Positions 1-6,353 of a stretch of 6,353 bases of DNA are shown here, in pieces. The stretch is from contig CAZYYE010000009.1 in assembly GCA_964651535.1 (NCBI GenBank), positions 1-6,353 of the forward strand, written 5' to 3'. Source of the stretch: Terrimesophilobacter sp964651535 (GTDB lineage Bacteria > Actinomycetota > Actinomycetes > Actinomycetales > Microbacteriaceae). Position numbers and translations under genes: made by a program. The first letter of the stretch is position 1. Every line of letters starts with the position of its first letter. The notes under the pieces were generated by a model that worked only from the letters and a program-made list of their open reading frames with translations, did not search any database and was not told the origin of the DNA.

Positions 1-176
1 TCGAACGCTTCGAGAGCCACGTCGCCAGCGCAGCAATGTCCTCCGAGCCGATGTTTCACGCCGAAATCGCACTCAACGCCCCCGACTCACTGGATGTTGC
101 AAGGCTTCAAGCAGATCTCGAACGCCTGTCGGCGGACCTGATGGTGGATATCGAACTGGATGCGGACACGGCCTGA
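1..176 (+). CDS. gcvR: GcvR-like ACT-domain protein, C-terminal end only (5' truncated by window)
   Basis: Only the last 57 codons are present, read in the frame that begins at base 3 and ending in TGA at 174-176. The residues include HVASAAMSSEPMFHAEIALN, then a helix of the type LDVARLQADLERLSADLMVD and a final beta strand DIELD. This matches the second ACT domain of glycine cleavage system regulator GcvR, where a P-M-[FY] strand, an amphipathic helix and a closing 'LMVDI' strand are characteristic. GcvR antagonises GcvA activation of the gcvTHP genes in E. coli. The third codon position is about two-thirds G or C, a useful native reference for the genome. The family call rests on a short stretch, so another ACT-domain regulator is possible. 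The gene converges on the large minus-strand gene and probably marks the core-genome edge of the island. Confidence 0.65.
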   Translation, partial: ERFESHVASAAMSSEPMFHAEIALNAPDSLDVARLQADLERLSADLMVDIELDADTA

Positions 177-366
177 GTCACTTCTGGATCGAGTCTGGAG
201 AGACTTCCAAGAGCAATCGATGTCTGCTGCCCAGGGAATCGAACGGTTCTGAGCCCCGCTGTCCATTGCTCGGCCGAAGCCGTCAGTGATTTGTTGGGAA
301 TGATGGGTCTGCTAAGTGACCGAAGCCAGTCACAGCGCACCCTAGCATGGTCTCATTCCATTCGAG
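177..366. other. Convergent intergenic region between gcvR-like gene and STAND gene
   Basis: Both flanking genes end into this 190-bp stretch. It contains no open frame with protein-like composition, no complete tRNA and no strong Rho-independent terminator with a U-tract. Two small hairpins are visible: AGTCT/AGACT with a 4-nt loop at 192-205, shortly after the gcvR-like stop, and a better one at 316-333, listed separately. This is the likely left junction of the accessory segment. I found no long direct repeat shared with 6034-6353 that would define attachment sites. Confidence 0.5.
316..333 (-). terminator. Hairpin downstream of the STAND gene, possible weak terminator
   Basis: On the minus strand, GTGAC and GTCAC form a 5-bp stem that extends inward by a G-U pair and a G-C pair, leaving a 4-nt loop. 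It lies about 34 nt past the TAG stop of the large gene. The sequence after it (TTAGCAG) has only a weak run of T, so intrinsic termination would be inefficient. It could also serve simply as a 3' stabilising hairpin. Confidence 0.3.
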
Positions 367-3300
367 CTAATCCTCTTCGAACAACTCCCGCTCCTTCAGC
401 GATTCAGCGATGTTCTTCTCCGCATCCTGCTTGATGAGCTCGTAGAGCCTATAAGCGGGGGAGAAGCGAGGGAGCCAATCGAGAACGGACTTCGCTTTCT
501 CCAAGGCTTCCACGTCACGCGGAAACGGTTCGCCCGGCGTCCCCTGTTTTTCTCCACTCACGGCCGCGCAATAAAGCGCGCTGGTGGCGGATTCGAAGCA
601 CTTGCTGCCGTGCGACTTGGCTGCCTCTAGATAGCCGACGACGAAGGTCGGATTGTCCAAGGAGAACGCGTGGTCGGCGTCCCGGAGGATTTTCCCTATG
701 AGCGAGATATCGAGGCTGTCGCCGGAGCACTTATTCCGCATGAAAGAGAGCGTCCTGTCGTCCGTTGCGGAAAATACGGAGCCGAAAAGGTGGGAGGCGA
801 AGTATTGGAACTTGTGGTCGTCGTCATCGCCACCTCTCATCCAAGACCAGACGTCCTTGCACAAGTCTTCGAATGCCGCCGACTCCGCGAACCGCAAAGG
901 TTCGCGCACATTCGGGCCGTAGTTGCAGGGACGGAACCCGTAATCCTCCGTCGAAGCCGCGTGCACGACGCGCTTCTTGAAGAAATCCAGCGTTTCCACC
1001 GGGTATCTCACCGAAGTGGACGCGAGAAATTTCTGGGTCCAATACTCTTCCAGAACCGGTATGGGAAACAGTTTGTCCAGCAAGACGCTTACTGCGCCGG
1101 AATCGAGCAGATCGAGCGGAATCGGCCCAGGAGATTCGAACAAGGAGAGGACCTCGTCGGCAACGTACTGGGAACCGCAGAAATTCGTGGCTCCTATGAG
1201 CTCCAACGCTTTCGGTGCGTCCAGCGCCCCGACATGGCGCAACTCGCCCACCGCGGTCGCCACTTCGTGTTCGTCGTCGGAAGAGAGAAATTTCTTCAGG
1301 ATGTCCAACTCGTACTCGCCCAAGGACGAGGTCCCAAGGACCTGGCCGAGACAGCGGGCCAAGGATGTTCTCAGTTCCGAACTCCCGGAAGCCAAGATTC
1401 TGGACGTATACCCCCTTCCCGTTACAACATCTTCCGAATAGATCCTCGGCAAGGCCATGGGGACGTATCGGGCAATGGCGGCTTTCGGGTTTCCAAGCGC
1501 GTACTCCACGATGCTTTGCGCCAAGGACTCTGTGCCGGCGAGCAGTTCGTAAAGCAGTACGTGGGGCGAAGCATTCCGTTTCAGTCTTGCTTCTGCGACC
1601 CTCGCCAGCGTCGGCGCCACGAACCGAACAATCGCCTCCGGGGTCCGGAAGGTGTTGGCTATCTCTGCTGCAGTTTGCCGGATGGTTGCTTGCCATTCCT
1701 TATGCCTACTTTTGAAATCCGGGTCTTCGACCAGGTGCCCGTACCCGTCGACGAACGCGCGTATCGTCCGAAATTCGAGGCTGTCCGGGGTAAGGGCGAA
1801 TATGTCGTTCGCTACGTCGCTCGTCTTGCCGCTGGCGAATTTTGCGTGCCACGAGATCGAAGACAGCAACTCAAGCCATACAAAGGGATCCAGCGTTGAC
1901 GAAAGGACCTTCTTCTTGACCGATTCCAGCGTACCGACGAATTCCTCGGTCCAACACGAGCGGTGCTCTTCCGGAACGCTCGCCCCGAATAGGCCCATCG
2001 GGTACCTGAGCGCGTCGGAAAGCGCACTTGCGGACAGGATCGCGACATCTAACCGCGTGGAATCGAGCCGTGCTATCGCTGCTCCGATTACCTTCTGCCT
2101 CAGCGAAGCAACGGCTTCCTGCCTCACGAGGTACGGACTGAACGAGAAGGCGCGCCCGTTCGATGATGTGGTATGCCCCTCGGTTTGGAGGATTCCGCTC
2201 AGGAAATCGTACGGGTTGTATGTGCTGCTCCACGAATCGGGCAGATCCAACAGCGACAATCCGAATCCGACGGCCTCAGCGTTGTACTCAACCGGTTTGT
2301 TGGGCTCAACCGCGCAGAGTTCCCTCAGTATCCGGATGGCGTGACCAGGGTGTGAGTTCAGCTGCCTTTCATCCGACTTTCCCAATTCCCACAGGCATGC
2401 GCACGCCCTTCGCAAGTAGTCGAAGTTGTAAGCGGCATGCTTGACGAGTTCCGGCAGGTTCTTGGGGGTATTGTCTTCGGCGATACGTTGTTCAGCGAAC
2501 TGTAGCGCCCTCGCGGGCTGGTAGTAGGCGACAGACGTCATCGCCTTAAAGTGAGTGTCGCCGTATTCCCCCGTAGGCCGAAGCTGTTGCCAGAGTCCGT
2601 CGAGCAGGCGGCTGCTGGCGGTGTTCCCGCTGGACAGCCGCCAATCCAGTTTTCCGAGGTTCAGCAGAACGTGCTCGACGAGGGATTGCGACGACGCGGC
2701 GAAGACTTTTTCCGCGTAGCCGGACGATGCACCGTTCTCAGTCACGCAGTTCTGTTCGATGATGTAGTCGGCGAGGAGGTCCGGTGCGAGCCTGTACGTC
2801 GGGCCCCGCTTGAACACCACGCCCCCCGCTACCAAGGTCTTGATCAGGCGGTTGCTGTCCGCGACGGAAATGCCTTGGACATCCTCTATCAATTCCAGGA
2901 GTCCAGCGTCGTCCGGGCTGAACGGCTGGACCAATGCCAATATTCGCAAGATGGAGAGGAGAGCTTCCCTGTCCTTGCCTTGGGCCAAGTCTCCCGCGAT
3001 TACCTGTTGGAAGCGGGCCAGAAGGGTCGTCCGGAATGCGACTTCGTTGCTCAGGAAATCCGGATGCAACTTCTCCTTCGCTACGATCTGAGCCGCGACG
3101 ACTGTGGCCAGCGGGCAGTCGAGGGTGTAGCGGCTGACCGCTTCTGCCGCCGATTCGGGGCCACCGTATTCCTTCAGGACTTGGGTCGCGAGTTCCACAG
3201 ACTGCTTCCGGGACAGCGGTTCGAGACCAATTTGGGTAGTGTACGGAGGCTGGAGTAGGACGGCGGCAGCCTGCAACCTGATCCGCTCTAGGCCGTACGT

Positions 3301-4410
3301 CCGGAGGGAAAGGAGCGCTCGCGCGGAATTCTTGGGATTGGCGACGAAAGCGAAAAGCATGGGGAGGTCGTCCCGGTCGTGCGCGTCGTCAACGACCAAT
3401 AGTTTTTCGCCTTGCCCGAGATTATCGAGATGCTTCGCGGAGAGTTCCTCCGTCGCCGAGAGAACTTTGACCAGCGTCCCGGACTTCACGTTTTGGTAAT
3501 CGGCTAGGGCTTGGTAGAGCAAACGGGACTTTCCGGACCCGCCGGAGCCTGTCAGTAGGGTGACCAGCCTGTCCTTGTCACGGATGCTGTCGGACAGGTC
3601 TGCGAGTTCTTCGCTCCGTCCCACCAGTTGCCACAGGTGGTTGAAGGCGCGCTCTTTGCGCAGGAACGCGGAGAAGAAGTCCTCGACGGACATCCAAGGG
3701 CCGGCCTCGACTTCCCCGAGCAACGCGAGCCGCTGCCCGGGGAAAAAGATGTCGACCAGGCGTATTTGCTCCGACTTCGGGAGTTGACGGATCCGCTTGG
3801 CGACATCCTCTTTGTCCCACAGCTCCCAGCCGGGATGGGCGGCCATCGCCTCCCGCGCCTGCGGGCTGGCGATTCTCGTGAGCAACAGGACTTTCTTGTC
3901 GGCGTGGCGGACGTGCGCCTTGACGGCCGCTTCGACCTTTGCGGGGCCGAACTGCTGATGCCTCTTGCATTGATAGGTGCGGATCGTGCTGTCTGGCAGA
4001 ACGGCCTCGATATCTAGGCCGTTCTGCTTGTGGCCGGTCCCGCCGAACCGGTGCACGTCGGCGGTCGGGTGGAGCGCGGAGATGAAGAAGTCGCAAAAAC
4101 GTTCGAAACCTTCCGCGCTCAGGCTGTCGATGGGAAGCGGTTGGTCGAAGCTGACTATTGTCGTTTGCGGATCCAGACCACGCTCGCTCACGTTCTCAAG
4201 ATCCTCTGGACTTACGGAGAGCACATGCGCGAGCCGAAGCATGTCCTTTGCCCTGGGGCGAGATGTGCCGGCCTCCCATCGGCTGACTGTCTGCTGCCGG
4301 ACGCCCATCGCAATGGCCAATTCCCTTTGGGTCTCAATTCCCGCTTGGATGCGGAATTGCTGAAGGCGATTGCCAAAGTCGGCCTCCCTAGCATCGTTAG
4401 TTGTACTCAT
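367..4410 (-). CDS. XRE HTH - Mrr-like PD-(D/E)XK nuclease - STAND NTPase fusion (Avs-like defence candidate)
   Basis: A 1347-aa protein. Residues 12-74 form an XRE/Cro helix-turn-helix: QRELAIAMGVRQQTVSRWEAG, about 28-48, is the classic recognition unit. Residues 98-220 are a Mrr-like restriction endonuclease fold: E100/E103, GGTG at 123-126, D133, and Q147-C148-K149, the D...QxK core of PD-(D/E)XK enzymes. A STAND-type P-loop NTPase follows: GRSEEL at 264-269, Walker A GSGGSGKS at 288-295, Walker B LLVVDDAH at 337-344, a DCPLA motif at 431-435 in the position of the NB-ARC GLPLA, and a winged-helix signature YRLAPDLLADY at 539-549. Residues about 555-1347 are helical, with HEAT-like stretches near 1040-1075 and an acidic run near 1195, the usual place for ligand sensing. 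Known STAND antiviral proteins oligomerise on phage proteins and activate an N-terminal effector; here that would be DNA cleavage. ATG at 4410 is preferred over TTG at 4452 because the TTG lies upstream of the predicted transcription start. Shine-Dalgarno is weak. Domains are clear; defence function is inferred. Confidence 0.9.
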   Translation of the reverse strand: MSTTNDAREADFGNRLQQFRIQAGIETQRELAIAMGVRQQTVSRWEAGTSRPRAKDMLRLAHVLSVSPEDLENVSERGLDPQTTIVSFDQPLPIDSLSAEGFERFCDFFISALHPTADVHRFGGTGHKQNGLDIEAVLPDSTIRTYQCKRHQQFGPAKVEAAVKAHVRHADKKVLLLTRIASPQAREAMAAHPGWELWDKEDVAKRIRQLPKSEQIRLVDIFFPGQRLALLGEVEAGPWMSVEDFFSAFLRKERAFNHLWQLVGRSEELADLSDSIRDKDRLVTLLTGSGGSGKSRLLYQALADYQNVKSGTLVKVLSATEELSAKHLDNLGQGEKLLVVDDAHDRDDLPMLFAFVANPKNSARALLSLRTYGLERIRLQAAAVLLQPPYTTQIGLEPLSRKQSVELATQVLKEYGGPESAAEAVSRYTLDCPLATVVAAQIVAKEKLHPDFLSNEVAFRTTLLARFQQVIAGDLAQGKDREALLSILRILALVQPFSPDDAGLLELIEDVQGISVADSNRLIKTLVAGGVVFKRGPTYRLAPDLLADYIIEQNCVTENGASSGYAEKVFAASSQSLVEHVLLNLGKLDWRLSSGNTASSRLLDGLWQQLRPTGEYGDTHFKAMTSVAYYQPARALQFAEQRIAEDNTPKNLPELVKHAAYNFDYLRRACACLWELGKSDERQLNSHPGHAIRILRELCAVEPNKPVEYNAEAVGFGLSLLDLPDSWSSTYNPYDFLSGILQTEGHTTSSNGRAFSFSPYLVRQEAVASLRQKVIGAAIARLDSTRLDVAILSASALSDALRYPMGLFGASVPEEHRSCWTEEFVGTLESVKKKVLSSTLDPFVWLELLSSISWHAKFASGKTSDVANDIFALTPDSLEFRTIRAFVDGYGHLVEDPDFKSRHKEWQATIRQTAAEIANTFRTPEAIVRFVAPTLARVAEARLKRNASPHVLLYELLAGTESLAQSIVEYALGNPKAAIARYVPMALPRIYSEDVVTGRGYTSRILASGSSELRTSLARCLGQVLGTSSLGEYELDILKKFLSSDDEHEVATAVGELRHVGALDAPKALELIGATNFCGSQYVADEVLSLFESPGPIPLDLLDSGAVSVLLDKLFPIPVLEEYWTQKFLASTSVRYPVETLDFFKKRVVHAASTEDYGFRPCNYGPNVREPLRFAESAAFEDLCKDVWSWMRGGDDDDHKFQYFASHLFGSVFSATDDRTLSFMRNKCSGDSLDISLIGKILRDADHAFSLDNPTFVVGYLEAAKSHGSKCFESATSALYCAAVSGEKQGTPGEPFPRDVEALEKAKSVLDWLPRFSPAYRLYELIKQDAEKNIAESLKERELFEED

Positions 4411-4452
4411 AACATTTGCGCAAACCAAGTTGCACACATGATATGAGTACAA
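4401..4452. promoter_or_regulatory. 11-bp perfect inverted repeat across promoter and start codon, candidate operator
   Basis: TTGTACTCATA at 4401-4411 and TATGAGTACAA at 4442-4452 are exact reverse complements separated by 30 bp. One arm covers the ATG and first codons of the STAND gene; the other covers the promoter spacer and edge of the -10 box. Within the interval is a second perfect palindrome, TTTGCGCAAA at 4415-4424. Dyad operators over their own promoter are typical of XRE-family regulators, and this gene encodes an XRE domain, so negative autoregulation is the simplest reading. Which palindrome is bound is unknown; the operator role is inferred. Confidence 0.55.
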
Positions 4453-4466
4453 GAGTGCCGGGTCAA
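4438..4466 (-). promoter_or_regulatory. Sigma70-type promoter of the STAND gene
   Basis: On the minus strand, TTGACC (4461-4466) is followed by exactly 17 bp and then TATCAT (4438-4443). These match the -35 and -10 consensus at five of six and four of six positions. Transcription would start near 4431, giving a leader of about 20 nt before ATG at 4410. One arm of the 11-bp inverted repeat lies in the spacer and overlaps the -10 element, so a protein bound there would block RNA polymerase. Confidence 0.65.
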
Positions 4467-4494
4467 ATGCGGGCGCTTATGGACTTCAATGACC

Positions 4495-4548
4495 CGTGCC
4501 GCCCTAGTCTCCAATCAACCACATGGCTGACATTGCTAGAGCGGCACG
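4495..4548. repeat. 13-bp imperfect inverted repeat between the two minus-strand genes
   Basis: CGTGCCGCCCTAG at 4495-4507 and CTAGAGCGGCACG at 4536-4548 are reverse complements at 12 of 13 positions, with a 28-bp spacer. Within the spacer, CAAT (4512-4515) and ATTG (4532-4535) extend the pairing. There is no T-run on either side, which argues against a standard Rho-independent terminator. It sits 29 bp upstream of the STAND -35 box and about 70 bp past the stop of the membrane-protein gene, so it could be an upstream regulatory site, an mRNA 3' hairpin or a recombination site. Confidence 0.45.
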
Positions 4549-4616
4549 CCGACTGCAGGTTCGGCCAAGCACCGGTCTTGCTCCCCGGTTCCTCCGCTTT
4601 CCATGCCGGTTGCCCC

Positions 4617-5714
4617 TTACAGGCGATGGCCGATTAGCTTTACAGGGTCGAAGCTGAACACATGCTCCCTCGGCGCATCGGCACATCGCCCAACAGTGCG
4701 CCGCGGCCATTCTGGAGCCCCACTGGCCAGATGCATGTCGCCTCCACACACGGGGCAGCTAGCCACGTAGCGCACCAGCCGCAAGACTTCGCCGGAGTCG
4801 GTGCGTTTGCGTTCGAGCTGTGCCGGGGCCGCTTTGATCGGCAACCATTCGTCCGGCAAGGGCGTGATGCGGTCTTCACGAGCTTGAAGAACAGGCCGCC
4901 ACTTCTGCCACCACATCAGGCCACCGATGCCCACAAGAAGTACAAGGCCAAGGTCACGGGTCCCAATCGGACGGTTCTCAATAACCATCATGCCCACCGC
5001 AGCCATGGAAAATATGAGCATGAACAGGGACGAGCCCAACAGGTTGAAACGCAGGACGTTGTGCCGTAATGAGCCGATGCCTATCTCGCCTGCACTGAAC
5101 AACCTTCTCAGTAGTAGATTGGAGAGCTTGACCGGCAAGTCGCTGGGCCGCCAATAAATCACCTCCTCAACTACCGGAAATGCCAGTGCGCCTGTTGCCG
5201 TATCGTCGTCTGGAGTATCGGTTTCCTGTAGCGATCCTCCAGCGGCCCCACTTAGGGGGATCATCCGCAATGAGTTAAAAGCCTTGTTGCCGCGTCCCGT
5301 TTTATCCTCATCGCGATAAAGGATGGGTTCGAAATCGAGGTCAGCATGACGCATCGCGAGACATATCCGTTTGCGCCGCGCATTCCACCACAGCTTGACA
5401 TCCCTCCAGTCGGTTTTCGTGGGATCAACACCTGCCCATTGGCACAAATCCTCGGTGGAGAAACATCGGACGCTTTCCGACATGTTGATACGGTCCAGAC
5501 TTCGCAGGGTAAGTTCGTTAAGGATGCGCCAACCTTTAGCATCGGACTGCTCTTGCTCCAACCACTTGGCCAGCACTTTGAGCTCCTTTTCTCCGGCAAA
5601 CGGGTTATCACCCCCTTTTCCGTGGTTTTCCCCAAGGTCGGCTGCCACACTGAGCTCGTCGCTGACGCTCAGATCAGCGCCACGAGACGTGGCGGTTGGA
5701 GTGGTTGTATTCAT
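4617..5714 (-). CDS. Unrecognised 365-aa protein with two membrane helices and C-terminal zinc-ribbon-like motif
   Basis: I do not recognise a named family. Residues 1-40 are polar and probably disordered. Residues about 45-135 are mixed and basic, with a possible helix-turn-helix-like section (FSTEDLCQWAGV at 85-96, then a WWNARRKRI stretch); this is a weak impression. Residues 155-180 are a low-complexity linker. Two hydrophobic segments, about 225-245 and 255-269, form a helical hairpin across the inner membrane with a short connecting loop. The C-terminal part has C320-P-V-C323, then C344 and H351 in GRCADAPREHVFSFDPV, a plausible metal-binding ribbon with a cytoplasmic location likely. 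The ATG at 5714 has only a weak GAG upstream; a TAGAAT -10-like box lies at 5748-5753 without a good -35. It points the same way as the STAND gene, 206 bp upstream of it, but that gene has its own promoter, so an operon is not required. Confidence 0.75.
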   Translation of the reverse strand: MNTTTPTATSRGADLSVSDELSVAADLGENHGKGGDNPFAGEKELKVLAKWLEQEQSDAKGWRILNELTLRSLDRINMSESVRCFSTEDLCQWAGVDPTKTDWRDVKLWWNARRKRICLAMRHADLDFEPILYRDEDKTGRGNKAFNSLRMIPLSGAAGGSLQETDTPDDDTATGALAFPVVEEVIYWRPSDLPVKLSNLLLRRLFSAGEIGIGSLRHNVLRFNLLGSSLFMLIFSMAAVGMMVIENRPIGTRDLGLVLLVGIGGLMWWQKWRPVLQAREDRITPLPDEWLPIKAAPAQLERKRTDSGEVLRLVRYVASCPVCGGDMHLASGAPEWPRRTVGRCADAPREHVFSFDPVKLIGHRL

Positions 5715-5814
5715 GATCTCGGCTTGAACTATCGGGATGTCGTGAGAATTCTAACGCCAGCCACCAGCCGCCCCGACCCAAGAATCTAACACTAGACCAA
5801 AGTTGGAGAGCAAG
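5715..5814. promoter_or_regulatory. Divergent intergenic region driving the 365-aa and 72-aa genes
   Basis: This 100-bp gap separates two divergently read genes and must hold at least one promoter. Two near-identical words, AGAATTCTAAC at 5745-5755 and AGAATCTAAC at 5781-5790, occur as direct repeats about 35 bp apart. On the minus strand the first gives TAGAAT, a fair -10 box about 34 nt upstream of the ATG at 5714. No convincing -35 partner was found for either direction. Confidence 0.35.
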
Positions 5815-6033
5815 ATGAGCAAGAAGGACATCGTCGCGGAAGGCGCACGACATTTCCGCGATCACCGGCATTACAAGAACCCATACGAATCCGGTACTGA
5901 CGCATTCAATGATTTCGAACGCGGTTGGGTACAAGCGCTAAAGCGCGCGCATCTCTCCAATACTTGCTTCAGCTCATGGCTGGAGAATGACGAGCGTTGC
6001 CACCCCTCCTCATCAAGACCACGGAAACGATGA
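5815..6033 (+). CDS. Small Rmf/CrpP-fold-like protein, 72 aa
   Basis: The ATG at 5815 is chosen because GGAG at 5805-5808 lies six bases before it; a TTG at 5803 overlaps that ribosome binding site and is unlikely to be used. The protein starts MSKKDIVAEGARHFRDH and continues NPYESGTDAFNDFERGWVQA. The pattern 'small polar N-terminus, EGA..., PY, then W/F-x-x-GW-x-x-A' is that of the Rmf/CrpP-fold group, which includes ribosome modulation factor and CrpP, a plasmid protein reported in fluoroquinolone resistance. The usual C-P before the tyrosine is N-P here. The last 27 residues (from about position 46) are polar and basic, with no family resemblance I can see. Family assignment is from memory of motif spacing; function is not assigned. 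It is divergent from the membrane-protein gene and ends in TGA at 6031-6033. Confidence 0.65.
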   Translation: MSKKDIVAEGARHFRDHRHYKNPYESGTDAFNDFERGWVQALKRAHLSNTCFSSWLENDERCHPSSSRPRKR

Positions 6034-6329
6034 CCAATGGCAGGTGTGAGAGCTGGGCCGGCCGCTTAGTGAGATGGACGTGAACGGCTCCTCTGTTCGA
6101 CGACGAGACAGTTGGAACGCTGTCACCAGGCGCGCCGCCTGATCGGCCATAGCGGTCGGAGACAAGCTAGCTCAACGAGATCCCGCTATATGCCACACCC
6201 CTGCCGTTGGATCTCGCAGCGATTGTGAATGAGGTCTGTCCCGTTTACTCGAGGGCTTCGCTTAAGCATGCCCGGGAAGCAGTTGGTGTCTAAAATGGTC
6301 GAAAACCACTCGAATGGGACGGCGTCGGC
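6034..6329. other. About 300 bp without a supportable gene
   Basis: No frame longer than a few tens of codons has protein-like composition here. A 17-codon frame starts at 6030, overlapping the upstream stop as ATGA, and ends at 6083; it has no evident ribosome binding site of its own and is not called. An 8-bp inverted repeat, CGAGATCC at 6176-6183 and GGATCTCG at 6209-6216, is separated by 25 bp without a T-run. TAAAAT at 6291-6296 resembles a -10 box for a gene starting at 6330, but no good -35 is present. No tRNA, integrase remnant or attachment repeat was found. Confidence 0.4.
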
Positions 6330-6353
6330 ATGGAGACAAACACCACTGAGGAC
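6330..6353 (+). CDS. Possible start of a further + strand gene (8 codons, truncated by window)
   Basis: ATG at 6330 opens a frame reading METNTTED to the window end. A GGGA at 6316-6319 lies ten bases upstream as a weak ribosome binding site, and TAAAAT at 6291-6296 could be its -10 box. An alternative ATG at 6295 in another frame is also open to the end. Eight codons do not allow identification, and the call may be wrong. Confidence 0.25.

Noticed and set aside
229..245. tRNA T-arm-like sequence (GGGAATCGAAC) on the minus strand
   Set aside because: The bases either side do not form a T stem and no anticodon or acceptor arm is present; could be a tRNA-like fragment but nothing supports it.
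358..366. CCATTCGAG, inverted copy CTCGAATGG at 6309-6317, as possible island ends
   Set aside because: Only 9 bp across 6 kb, expected by chance, and integration sites would normally be direct repeats.
670..1899. Long + strand open frame (409 codons) antisense to the STAND gene
   Set aside because: Its translation is arginine-rich with no motif, and it lies wholly opposite a gene with clear domains; a frame produced by the codon bias of the real gene.
2551..3258. 235-codon + strand frame
   Set aside because: Also antisense to the STAND coding region, with no recognisable domain or ribosome binding site.
4459..4496. 7-bp inverted repeat CGGGTCA / TGACCCG overlapping the -35 box
   Set aside because: Short, with a 24-bp spacer and no extension; overlaps other signals and may be chance.
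4416..4637. 73-codon + strand frame in the regulatory interval
   Set aside because: Composition is not protein-like, and it crosses the promoter, both inverted repeats and the end of the opposite gene.
6030..6083. 17-codon frame overlapping the upstream stop (ATGA)
   Set aside because: Too short, with no ribosome binding site or recognisable sequence; chance overlap is likely.
6176..6216. 8-bp inverted repeat as terminator of the small gene
   Set aside because: Long 25-bp loop, no T-run, and more than 140 bp past the stop codon.

Overview
The window looks like a short accessory island next to a core gene of a moderately high-GC gammaproteobacterium. The left edge carries the last 57 codons of a GcvR-like ACT-domain protein, whose residues resemble the xanthomonad (Xanthomonas/Lysobacter-like) form. 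That taxonomic placement is an inference from one partial gene and is tentative.

Layout. 1-176 (+): 3' end of the gcvR-like gene. 177-366: about 190 bp of convergent intergenic DNA with a small hairpin. 367-4410 (-): a 1347-aa protein with an XRE-type helix-turn-helix, a Mrr-like PD-(D/E)XK nuclease domain, a STAND-type P-loop NTPase and a long helical C-terminal region. 4411-4616: a regulatory interval. It holds a sigma70-type promoter, an 11-bp perfect inverted repeat spanning promoter and start codon, a 10-bp palindrome, and a separate 13-bp imperfect inverted repeat. 4617-5714 (-): a 365-aa unrecognised protein with two membrane segments and a C-terminal zinc-ribbon-like motif. 5715-5814: divergent intergenic. 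5815-6033 (+): a 72-aa protein resembling the Rmf/CrpP-fold family. 6034-6329: no supportable gene. 6330-6353: possible first codons of another + strand gene.

How it may work. The architecture of the large protein is that of an anti-phage STAND ATPase related in plan to Avs proteins that carry a Mrr-like nuclease effector. Here a DNA-binding domain is added at the N-terminus. The repeat over its own promoter and start codon suggests that the protein represses its own synthesis. Sensor, nuclease effector and repressor would then be one polypeptide. The two neighbouring genes have no clear functional link; they may be cargo of the same island. Integrase, transposase, tRNA, CRISPR array and terminal direct repeats were not seen.
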